This document shows positions 14,703 to 25,093 of a stretch of 64,000 nt of DNA, in pieces. The notes beneath the pieces were generated by a model that did no database searches, was not told the DNA's origin, and was given only the letters and a program-made list of their open reading frames with translations. Source of the stretch: Scatophagus argus (taxonomy: Eukaryota; Chordata; Actinopteri; Scatophagidae); the NCBI RefSeq assembly GCF_020382885.2, contig NC_058495.1, forward strand, positions 26,916,127 to 26,980,126, written 5' to 3'. The translations under genes were made by a program, and so were the position numbers. Each line of letters opens with the position of its first letter. The first letter of the stretch is position 1.

Positions 14703-17700
14703 ATGGAGGAGAGACGGTGAGTCACCGACACCGACACCAGCCCGTCAGCGGCCCACAGACCGGAGACAGACCCACAGACCGGAGACAGACCCACAGACCG
14801 CCCGTTAGCTTGTTAGCCTGTTAGCTCGCAGCTGCCGTCAGTCAGACAGGAGGCGCGCGACGACAGCGGACTGTTAATGAGTCTGATGACGGCCAGCTAC
14901 CGCAGTGTGGCTCCAAGCTGAGACCACAGCAAGCAGACTGTTGCTGCAGAGACACACAGCATGTGACCCAGCAGCGTCTCCGTGCAGGACCACCGGCGGG
15001 CTGTCGATGCGTGACGACCACCTTGTTGCCTCAGAACTGGAGGGACTGCAGCAAACCTACGACTCAGCCTGCACAAACTTGGGAACAAACTGTCGGTGTG
15101 TGGTGACCACCATGTTGCTTCAGCCAGAGACGACAGCAGCCGTCAGCTCAGCCTCCATCATCCAGCAGGTGAGCAGCGCCACGCCACTGTCAGTGATGTC
15201 ACAGCCTCGGGAATGACGTCACAGTGCGGCCCAGGCAGCAGCGGGCTGAGGTTCCAGTGGTTGTGACATCAGGGTCAGCTGTACAGTCACATGACCGTCA
15301 TTTACACATCCATGACCTGTGAAGCATTGCATTGTGGGATGTTGGCAGACAGAGAGCACGCTGGACGATGAACACTGTGACAAATCTCATCTGTGGGACA
15401 CTTCTACCCCTCCTCTCCCCCAGTGCATGCTGGGACAGACCGACAGACTGACCCCAGGCCTGTCTGTCGCTCAGCATCTCTGTTAAAGGAGCAGTCCCAC
15501 GTTTTCTCTGAGGCAGGTCCATTAGGCTCGCTGGTCTGAGTGCACCTGGGAACCGCGTCGTTCAAGGCTCAAAAATACCCCAACACACGCTAAAAACACG
15601 GCAGAACATTTCAGAAATGCTGCAGATCGTGTCAAACTCGAATGCTGGGCCAAAATCTAACCCGGCGTCTCATTTTCATGTGGCTGTGTCCACAATCTGC
15701 ATGTCCCAGAACGCATCCTGATTTTGAGATCCACACACTGAAGGCTTGTAGCCACCAGGTGCCAGTATGTGCTCAACGGCATCTCGATGTTAACATAACA
15801 TTAACAGCAGCAACCGAGCAAAATGTCCAAGAGAAGTTAAAAGTTAACGCAGAGGGAAGGAAATTTACTGAGAGACCGGAAAGTGAAGACACGTTTGTGC
15901 TGAATGGAGACAAGTCGGTCTGCCAGAGGAGCACAGCTTACAGTCGCACTCTCACAGCAAACCTGGAGCCCAGTGCGCTAACCTTAGACAACAAGAGAAG
16001 CAACAGGAAGTTGAATAAATAAAAGTCGGCCAGAACGTGTTTGCAAAAGTGAGTAAAAAATGATGCAGCAGCGAAAGCAGTTTTATTATGGCTGAAGAAA
16101 TCAAAGAGGAAGTTCTTCAAACAGAATGCAGAGCCATTTGTCTTACTCAATCTTACATTCATAACCAGCCCTTTGAGAAAAGGCTGATGTGGAGTTTGAC
16201 ACCCCGGCAGAACACTTAAGAAGCACTGTGGACAGAAACGCTCCAGAAGCATCGTAGAAGCAGAACATGTGAGAAACGCAGTAATCTTCCGAACGGTCAG
16301 CAGTCGAGTCAAATGAAATTCAAACTGACATGTGAGACAGTGAAACTGTAAAGAGAATTAAAAATGATTCTCCTCTCTGTTCAGGGACTCAGCCGATCAC
16401 ACTGTTTCTGTTCACCAACATGTGATCATATCTGACTCATCTGATTGGCTCATACCTGATGTTTCGGCAGCGAGAAAGCTGTTGCCATAGCAACGTCAGC
16501 ATCCCCAGCGTCCTCTCCGCCGCTTACATAACAGCTGCTGCAGTCTATAAATATCCCATAATATACACCCAGCAGGTGTGTGTGTGAGGAACATTGACAA
16601 TAAATCACACTACATAATATTTACATGTAAATAACTAACTTGTCTAACCAGAAGGTTAACACGACTCATCTGCATTATAACATTTAAAAACGATGCTCTG
16701 TTGAGTCTGTCTGACCTGTCTGTCTCTCTGACCTGTCTGTCTCTCTGTCTGTAGATCTGATCACCTGGTTGGACAGATGGAAGTCCTCTCAGACTGCCAG
16801 ACTGATCATCTGATCTGGAATCAGGTACACACCTGCTGCTTGGTCACTGTGAAGGAAGCCTGACCAATCAGCCAACACGTAGAGGTTCTCCTCTGTAGTA
16901 CCGTTTACTTTACAGATAAGAGTACTTTTACTCTTTTACTGTAGTACTGTTTTGTGTTCCAGTCAGGTGACGGCCTCAGGTTGAGTTAAGCTCCGCCCGC
17001 TGTGCCCGCACTTTTTGATCAGGTGAAGACGGACAACAGCCAATAGGATGAGCCAGATAAAAGAGGCGGGGTCTAGTCGGGAGATGGAAGGAAAGGTGAT
17101 TTACCCATCAGGCTTCACTGCAGTGTCGCCTCTGACATCATCACACCAGATGCAGCATTCGGCTTGCAAGATGTGCGTCTTGCAGCCGCTTCTGACCCAT
17201 CAAATTGTAAAAAACTTTATAACAACATGTTCAGTATTGCATCATGGAAATATTCCTGTTACATGTACTTTAAATCAGTTATTTTGGTAAAGTATTTTGC
17301 ATTCCAAAATACTTAACAAACCAAACTGGTTAATTTGGCCGAGTTGTGATTTTAGTTGTGAACGGACATCCTGACATGCATCAGGAGGCTTCCTGTTCCA
17401 ATATGGCTGCCAAGTTAACACACAGCAGCAGCCGATGAGCACCTGCGTGACCAGAACAGGATCATCAGGAAATTCACCTGACGGCACCCAACTCTGAAAC
17501 TCATACGTCCCTTCTCAGCCCTTAGTTACGGTGCATTCAGGGTCTTCACCCGTTGTTTGTGGTGCGTTTAGGTGCAGACGTGGGCTCAGTCTCTGGTTTA
17601 CACTCTGGAGGAACTCGAGTGTAAAATCTGCTACAACCGCTATGACACTCGCAGCCGGAAACCCAAACTGCTGGGCTGTCTGCACCGAGTCTGTGCCAAG

Positions 17701-19097
17701 TGTCTGAAGAAGATGGTGGACATGGGTGAGGCTACCACGTTCTGTCACTCCGGTTCACATGTTTCTGTTTATGTGATCTGTTTGCAAATTCTTATGCTGT
17801 TGTTTTATTTGACTTATCGTTTTCAGGAGAGTCCTCGCCCTCGGTCATCAGCTGTCCTTTCTGTCGCCACGAGACTCACGTCCCCGACGAGGAGGTGAGA
17901 CTTTGTTTAACTGAGGACGTGGGACTTCAGAATTCAGACTTCTGCTTCTTCTTCTCCTTTTTCTTCTTCAGGTGTGGTTGATGGAGGACGACAGACATAT
18001 CCTGGCTGTTCTGTCATGTCAGGACCGAGCTCGCCGAGGTGGAGGAGGTGGAGGAGGAGGAGGAGGTGGAGGTGGAGGGGAGGTGGTGCTGAATCCGAAC
18101 AGTCTGACTGGTAAAATAACACGAGGACTTTATTTTCAAAGTGTCTGCGTTTATATTTCTCTGCAGTGCTAAACTCCTGTCTGTCTGCCTGTCTCTCCGT
18201 CTCTCTGTCTCTCTCCACCTGTCTGCCTGTCTCTCTGTCTCTCTCCACCTGTCTGCCTGTCTCTCTGTCTCTCTCCACCTGTCTGTCTGCCTGTCTCTCT
18301 ATCTCTCTGTCTTTCCACCTGTCTGCCTGTCTTCTTGTCTCTCTCTCTCCAATTGTCTGTCCACTTGTTTCTCTCTCTCCACTTGTCTGTCTGTTTTCCT
18401 GTCTCACTCTCTCCACCTGTCTGCCTGCCTGTCTGCCTGTCTCTCTGTCTCTCTGTCTTTCCACTTGTCTGTCTGTCTTCCTGTCTCACTCTCTCCACCT
18501 GTCTGCCTGCCTGTCTCTCTCTCTCTCTCTCTGTCTTTCCAAATGTCTACCTGTCTGTCTCTCTCTCTCTCCACCTGTCTGTCTGTCAGGAGGTGGGGGG
18601 GGTGTGGACTCGTCTCACCGCTCCTCAGACTGTCTGGTGATCACCATCATGGAGCTCCCTGAGGAGTCCCCGTCATCGGACTCACTGAGCATGCTCAATG
18701 TGGTGGGTCTGTACCGACCCCCCAGTCTGGACTCGCTGCCCTGCAACCTGCCGGCTCAGAAGTGTCGCGCGTGGACGTCCCGCAGCTTCCCCCGCTGCCT
18801 GCTGGGGGCGCTCTGCCTGGTCAGTACATTCAAAACCAGTTAAACCAGTACCAGCATGTCGAGGCAAGTGCGCTGACAGGTGCGTGTCTGATGTGGTGTT
18901 GTGTGTTTGGACAGGTGTACTTTAGCTCTCTGCCTCTGGGGATTTACCTGCTGATGATTGGTCAGCTGTGGCTGGGCGTGGTCCTGGTCAGCCTGGTCCC
19001 CTCCACCCTGCTGCTGCTCATCCTCTATGGCTTCTGTCAGTGTCTGTGCCACGAGCTCAAGGAGGCGCTGGCTGCGCGCACACACACGCTGCCATGA
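14703..19097 (+). CDS. RNF182-like membrane RING-type E3 ubiquitin ligase
   Basis: Probable E3 ubiquitin ligase with an N-terminal RING and two C-terminal membrane helices, like RNF182. Exons: 14703-14716, 16755-16824, 17572-17725, 17827-17894, 17972-18110, 18590-18819, 18915-19097; about 285 residues, phases closed. RING at about 45-92: [27 protein letters not shown]. Then a polyglycine run coded by GGA/GGT repeats (18038-18080), [12 protein letters not shown], and two hydrophobic helices around [12 protein letters not shown] and [18 protein letters not shown]. The 14-nt first exon joins in frame to the second; Met in exon 2 (16777) is the fallback start. RNF182 is 247 residues, so this is a longer relative or paralogue, which is why no symbol is given. 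The polyglycine tract looks lineage-specific. Confidence 0.88.
18175..18588 (+). repeat. CTGTCTCTCT-rich array in RNF182-like intron
   Basis: About 410 bp of CTGTCT, CTCT and CCACCTGTCTGCCTGT units, reaching up to the acceptor at 18588-18589. It forms an extraordinarily long pyrimidine tract. The 100-225-residue Cys/Leu/Ser frames here are repeat translations. Confidence 0.9.
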
Positions 19098-21030
19098 CAA
19101 CGACAAGAACACAGCAACATGCCGCTGCTGCTGAAGCAACGCTGGAACAAAACACGATGAGAAAACCAATCAGTCAGTCACAGCATGAGCCATCACATGC
19201 CAACGACTCAGCCTGTAGACCCCACCAGACCCTGGAGGTCTTCACACGTCCAAAAACTCACACCTGAACCCAAAAATACCCAAAATGTACCACACAGGAC
19301 TGAACTGAGCCCGTCCGTTATTTGAAAGCCTGGACCCAAGCACATGCAGACCCAAGAAATGTTGGACCCGAATCCGTCCAGGGGACCCAGATCTGGACTG
19401 ATTCCATAGCTGATTGCTGTTAACAAACCTAATGTCACATTAGAGGTTGTCTTCCTGCTTCCTGTCCTGCTGAGGGAACCAGTCCGGCTGATCCACTTGT
19501 TAGTTCATCTTTAAAGTTCACTTGCTGTCACGATGATGACAAATGCAACTCGTTTAGGTTCAGGTTCGGACTTTTGTTGCATCCAGCATAATAAAGATAA
19601 CTGACGGCTCACTCTTTGGAACGATAACAGTGATTGCTAGATCGCCGCCACGGCTGCTAACGTTAGCGTTTCAGAGTCGAACCTCTGCTCTCATTTGGGC
19701 TCCACCTTGTGGCTACAGATGCACTTTGCAGTTGGCTTGCAGCGATTCTAAGTGATCAGCGCTGCCGGGTGTTAAACATATTGTTAAACAGAGGTGGACT
19801 AACAGAACCGTCCCGGACACAGGACACAGGTCCAGGTCGGTTCTGTGTCCGTGTGGATCTGTGAAGACCTCTAACCTGTCTACTCTGACCCTGTCCCCTC
19901 TGATAACCAGCAACAGCCCCCTAAAGACATTGTGAAGATGACATCAGAAAAGGGGCGGGGTCTGTCTCCACTCATCTCTCTGCTGTTTTACTATTAAAGT
20001 TTGTTTTTCCCTTTGTTGCCTCCTGCTGGTGGAACTGAGAACAAACTTTTTATTTTTAAGAAGAAACAAAAAGGAGGATGTGACAGGACACTTGTGAGCC
20101 AATCAGAGGACTGCACCGCTGCACTGTGCTGACTGACACAGACTTTAAATAATACTAATTAACCATGTTGGAACTGTTTAATATGTGTGAATCTGTAGTT
20201 TCCTATGGAATCCTCCTGTCCCTGTTTTGTCCATAGTCCGGTGTTACAGTACACAGGACTGTTAGCTTAGCTTAGCACAAAGACTGGAAGTGGAGGAAAG
20301 CTGTTAGCAGTGTAACCCTTTCTGAATGATCTGCATTGATTTTGTTGTCATGCTGTGTTTGAACTGTTCTGTCGTGGTTTTCTAACACAGTGAGCTACAT
20401 AATAAATCTCATAATAACCAACACTTGCGGACATTAATGAGACGTAAGATCTGATGCAACAGCCCTGACTGCTCACAGAGCCTGAAGCTGTGGTTGTTTG
20501 GACAGTGCAGCTGTGACCCATGGTGATGGTTGTGTCTTTAGTGTTTATTATATCCGGATGAGTCCTGCTGGGTCCCTCAGCCCACTGAGCACGTCTGAAA
20601 ACACCAGCTGCAGACGCAGACGGAGGCGATGGACTCACAGTTCCCTTAATAAGACGCTGCTTCATAGTTTCCTGTTTCAAAAACTATCGCCTTTAATTTG
20701 ACATTTTACATGTATGTTCATGATGCTCGGCTAACGGTTACCATCTGCTTCCAGTCTTTGTGCTAAGCTAGGCTAATAGCTTCTACCTGAGAAAACAAGA
20801 TTTCCTAAAAGACTGACTGTTCCGTAAAGTGTGATTTAATGTTTGATTATGTGATGATGAGGAGGAGAAGGAAGAAGAACAAGTGACACCAGGAGGACAT
20901 TGGTGGTCAGCTGACTGTAGCAGCTGATGTGTCACTTCCTGTTTGAGGTGGGCGGAGCTTGTGGACAATCTGCACTGCACACAATCTGTTTGTTTCTGTG
21001 ATCAAACTTTATACCATCAAATAAACTACA
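19098..21030 (+). other. 3' UTR of the RNF182-like gene
   Basis: AATAAA signals at 19590-19595, 20401-20406 and 21021-21026 offer three possible ends. The long form contains an inverted repeat pair (see 20259-20779). No open frame of interest. Confidence 0.6.
20259..20779. repeat. Inverted pair of a TTAGCTTAGC repeat fragment
   Basis: Arms at 20259-20290 (plus) and 20748-20779 (minus) share CTTAGCACAAAGACTGGAAG. Over 32 bases they differ at two sites, both of which would be G-U pairs in RNA. The loop is about 457 nt. A third fragment lies at 38316-38347. The element is a dispersed repeat common in fish, as I recall. Confidence 0.85.
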
Positions 21031-21040
21031 GATGCTCTGA

Positions 21041-23253
21041 AAAGTGACTGATTTCAACTTTAAACACGGCAAACATCAGCAGCTTGGCCCTCATACGTAC
21101 AAAAACAGAATATGCACATGGGGTTTGATGCGGTGGCCTCGTCGGGGCCAAGCCAGTCAGCCTGCACTGTTCTCACAGTTAACCTGCAGTGTCGGGGAAC
21201 AACTAGTTACATGTAATCAATGTGTTGGTGATTACAAAAGGCTCATGTTTTCCTGAATAGTAATAATAATAATAATAATAATAGAAGACCTTGCTGTTTG
21301 TAAGATTTAGTGTCATCTAGTGGTGAGGCTGCAGATTGCAATTTTGTCAAGATTCTCATCTTAAAGGCACACGTAATAAATAGCACAAAATACTTAAAAA
21401 CACGTAAGAAAAATGTAAAGATATAAAACACAAGACAAAGTAGGGGGTACTTCCTGTAGGGGGATGAGGTGTGAGTGTTTCACTGCAGGGGGGCTATTGA
21501 AGCTCGTTGAACATTGAAGCTCCTCTGATCCTGGCCACTGTAGTAACATGGAGGACTCTGATGACATAAAAGGATCATTCTGATGATCAATTTATATAAA
21601 TTACATATATTTATCTCAAAAGTAAATGTGCACTTATCATTAGCACTTTAGCATTAGCCTTTATGATGGACAGCTGGATATTTAGCACACACTTCCTGAC
21701 TGTTCCTGCAGCGACGTGCTCCTTTTATAGGAACAGAACTGAACGGTTTTCAGGCCACCTGTCTGTAAAGCCCACCTGGGAACACCTGTGAGGAATCTGT
21801 GTCTGAAGGTGACATTATTTTCAGCTGACAGACAAAAGACCAAAGCTGCTAAGAAACCTCTTTAATGTGACATCAGTGACGAATGTTTTCCTGGATGGAA
21901 AAAACTCATGTCTGTCTATAAATATCTCTGAAATGATGCAGTCTACCTGGACAGGTAAATCTGGAGAGGTTTACCTGTGAGGCGGAGCTGAGGGCAAAAT
22001 AAAGAGTCTCGCAGGAGATGAGAGGATTCAAGCCTCGGCTGGCCTCCCAGCTTTAATTAAAAACGCTGAGGGTCTCTGGAGAGAAGAAGCAGAGTGTTTA
22101 CCTGCCTGAGGTGGCACAGTCCCCCACCACAGAAGAAGAAGTCGGTGCATGGTCGTGATCTGCAGCAGGTAGGATGAGAATTTTAGAAGAATTTTTTATT
22201 TTTACTCGAGGTCACTGAGCAGTTTGAAGTATTTGAACGTATTTCTGGAAATGTTTATAGTTTAGTTTCTCAATTCAAACCTGACGTCTCCTTCATGAGC
22301 AGAAATCAGCCGTTTCTGATTTCTGACATGTAGCTTTACATTACAGAGCTGTATTACATTATTATAATGTATAATATATACATATATGTATAACAGATAC
22401 TTTGTACACATGGATTGTTGACTTAAAACGTTGCGTTTGAGACACACTGAAATGTATGTAATATTTAACAGACTGATAAGAGGTGAATAAGACACCATTA
22501 GTAGAGTTCAGATCTTTTGTTTTATCATTCATTTATTGAATTTTTTATTGAATCATTGATTTGTTTTGGGTTGACCTATTGTACAAGTCTTCTGCCAGCA
22601 GAATACCTAATACCTAATTAATTCATGAATTAATGTCTTTATTATACAAAATTCAATTTTTTATGCTAACTGCAAAAGTTTTTTACCCCTTTTAAACCCT
22701 CTGACTTGTGCACAGTGTAGTGCTTTCATTTGTTTGGCCTCAGCATCGGATGCACAGACAGGCTTTCCTGCACTTTCCGAAATTGGCTTGTTAGTCTCCT
22801 CAGAGCCTGAACGCATCAGCAGCGAATCAAATGCGCCGCTCAGACCGTGAGACAGGAGGACGAGCCTTGTTAGGACTGCTGAGAACAACATGTGTCTCAG
22901 TTTTGTTGAAGGCCGTTTGCCTGCTCAGTCCACTGACGTGAAAAGCTGAGATCAGCTGATCTCCAGTCTGTGTCTCTCTTCTGTCAGCAGACATTCAGAC
23001 ATGGCGGTCGTCATCGGTTTCTCTAAAAGATTATTGATTTTCTGTCTGCTGAGCAACAACACCAGAGGAACCTTAACTGATGCTGAGAAAGATGACTCAG
23101 CTGGTCAGTGTGTGATCTGATCGGGAAGCTTACTGAGTCCTTGTATCTTGTGAACTGATCTCCAGTGATGTTTATCCTTCTAGAACGACACCAGACCCAC
23201 AGACCGGTCCTGCCTCACCTGTCTCACCTGTCCCACCTGTCCCTTCTTCCCAG
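21041..23253 (+). other. Intergenic and 5' region of the RGS-binding-protein gene
   Basis: Mostly AT-rich. A possible noncoding first exon ends at about 22169 with CAGCAG|GTAGGA. No coding sequence recognised. Confidence 0.4.
21259..21283. repeat. (AAT)n microsatellite
   Basis: About eight TAA/AAT units. Confidence 0.9.
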
Positions 23254-23270
23254 AAGGGGGTCATGACATC

Positions 23271-24428
23271 ATGAGTCGCTGGCGTTCTTCAGTGGATGAG
23301 CTATCAGCTCGGCGGCGGCAGCAGGGTGAATGTGAGCGTGCTCAGGAAGCTCTCAGTCGAGTGACTTCCTGTTTCCAGCAGCTGGCGGCGTCGCTCGGCA
23401 GCTCGGCGGACTGCAGCTTCCTGCGAGACGAGATGGACGAGATGAGAGCACTCGCGCACAGAATCTGCAGTGGTACAGATACCTGCAGCTGTCTGTCTTC
23501 ACCTGTCTCTCTGTCTGTCTACATGTCTGTCTCTCACGGGCCTGGGTGTCTGTCGGTTTGTCTGTAGGTCTGTCCCAGCGTCTGGTGCGTCTGCTGTCAG
23601 ACTGTGACTCCATCCCCCCAGGTGTGGAGGACAGACAGGTGTCTGAGCGTCTGTGGGTTCTCTTCCTGTCAGCGCTGGAGGAATTCCTGTCTGACCTCCG
23701 CAGGACCTACGATCTGATTGGGCAGTTCCCTCTGAAACGGCAGTACGACAGGCGCTTGCTGGTTAACACAGGTCAGCTGATGGCTTCAGCTTCCTGTCTG
23801 CTGAAGCTCTGTGAGCCATGTAGCTCCATATGTGTCCCGCTTTCTTTACTTCCCACTGAACGCTCTGGCAGCAGAAACTGAACCCTGGAACTGCCTTAAA
23901 GATGTCCCTCAGTGGGTCCTTCAACCTCCCTGAGGATAAATAGCCTCCCCTCAAGCTCCCATTGACCCTGTTTCACTAACCTCAAACCTGTCTGTCTCTC
24001 CAGGATGTGTCGATGGCATGGTGGGCGTGGCAGCACGAGTGGCTTCGGTCCAGGTGCCATGGCTCACCTTAAAGGAGGAGCCGAGCCCTGATCTGACCAA
24101 TCACATCGCAGGACTGGAGGCCATGCTGAGTGAGATGCAACTGAGGGTGAGACAGAACAGGGCAGAACCATCCGTTCTACGCAGGACGTTCTCTCTGGTT
24201 CCTGATGGTAGCTTCTGCTGGGTTGTGCTTCAACTTGGTGCTGTTCTGCAGGTTCCTGTCGCGTTCTGGTCGGTGGAGGCAACTCAGCCGGCGTGGGCCG
24301 AAGCTCACGGTGATGTGGTCGAGCCGGACCACAGCCTGGAGGACCTGATGGAGGTTGAGGTTGCCTCCAACAGCAAAGCGGCTGCCTGCTTCCAGCCCCC
24401 GTGTTGCGGACTGGGCTGCATCGGGTAG
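23271..24428 (+). CDS. RGS9/RGS7-binding protein (R7BP) family member
   Basis: Likely membrane anchor for an R7-class RGS protein with Gbeta5, which speeds shut-off of G-protein signals in neurons and photoreceptors. Exons: 23271-23472, 23568-23771, 24004-24146, 24252-24428; 241 residues, phases closed. The body follows RGS9BP: ECERAQEALSRVTSCF, LRDEMDEMRALAH, ERLWVLFLSALEEFL, FPLKRQYDRRLL. It lacks the C-terminal membrane helix of human RGS9BP and instead ends with a cysteine-rich tail, CFQPPCCGLGCIG, as in palmitoylated RGS7BP. Human RGS9BP has no introns, as I recall, whereas this gene has three within its CDS. A three-codon upstream ORF at 23263 ends overlapping the start ATG. Family membership is firm; the exact orthologue is not, so no symbol is given. 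Confidence 0.85.
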
Positions 24429-24487
24429 AGGAGGGGCTGTGCGACACACCTGACAGCATTACAGGCCGCTCATGTTTGGGTTTGAAT

Positions 24488-24493
24488 AATAAA
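24488..24493 (+). terminator. Polyadenylation signal of the R7BP-family gene
   Basis: AATAAA, 60 bp past the stop codon. Confidence 0.7.
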
Positions 24494-25006
24494 CATAAAC
24501 ATCAACAAAAACTGATTTGATAATGCAGAGTTACAGCCACTGTGAGAGGAAACAAATTCCAGATTTTCAGAATAAGTTAAAAACATAAGAAAAAAAACCC
24601 ACACTGTTGTCATATTGACAGTCACACATTTTGTATTTCAGTTATGTGCTACAGATTTCCAGAATCAGAATTCCTTTATTTATCCTCGGAGGGAAATTCT
24701 TTAAATTCTTTCCAGGCCCTCAAGCTTCAAATTGAAGGACCAAACAACAGTTTGAGTCACAGATCAACTGACAGTTTCTGAGAGCACTTGCAGACTTTGC
24801 AGAAACAGAATTAAAGTGGCTGAAAGTGAGCACTCGGCTCAGCACGTGGGACAGACGATCCGCTTTTCACGGGAATCGGGTCGTAAAATCCTGAAGTTCC
24901 CTCGCTGATCTGAGGATGTACAGAATCACAGTAAGGTTCCACTTCCTGAATACAGAAAAATAAAACAGCTTAACAAAGAGTCGAGTCTGTGTGTTGAATT
25001 AAGAAC
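24494..25006. other. Intergenic between two convergent genes
   Basis: Holds a LINE 3' fragment at 24655-24712; otherwise nothing recognised. Confidence 0.6.
24655..24712 (-). mobile_element. LINE 3' end fragment
   Basis: Plus strand shows CAGAATCAGAATTCC followed by TTTATTTATCC; the minus strand therefore ends in an ATTCTG tail. The same end occurs at 35819-35875 and, inverted, at 36150-36293. The LINE family cannot be fixed from so short a piece. Confidence 0.6.
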
Positions 25007-25012
25007 TTTATT
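25007..25012 (-). terminator. Polyadenylation signal of ube2c
   Basis: AATAAA on the minus strand, 80 bp past the ube2c stop. Confidence 0.8.
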
Positions 25013-25093
25013 GACACAGTGAGGTGAACCAACATAAAAATATTGTACAAACACAGAAGACAAACAAACAGAAGAAGAAAACGTTCAGCTGCT

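Noticed and set aside
18141-18843. Long Leu/Ser/Cys frames (up to 225 codons) on the plus strand, and Arg/Gln-rich frames on the minus strand
   Set aside because: Translations of the CTGTCT repeat array; only the last part coincides with a real exon of the RNF182-like gene.
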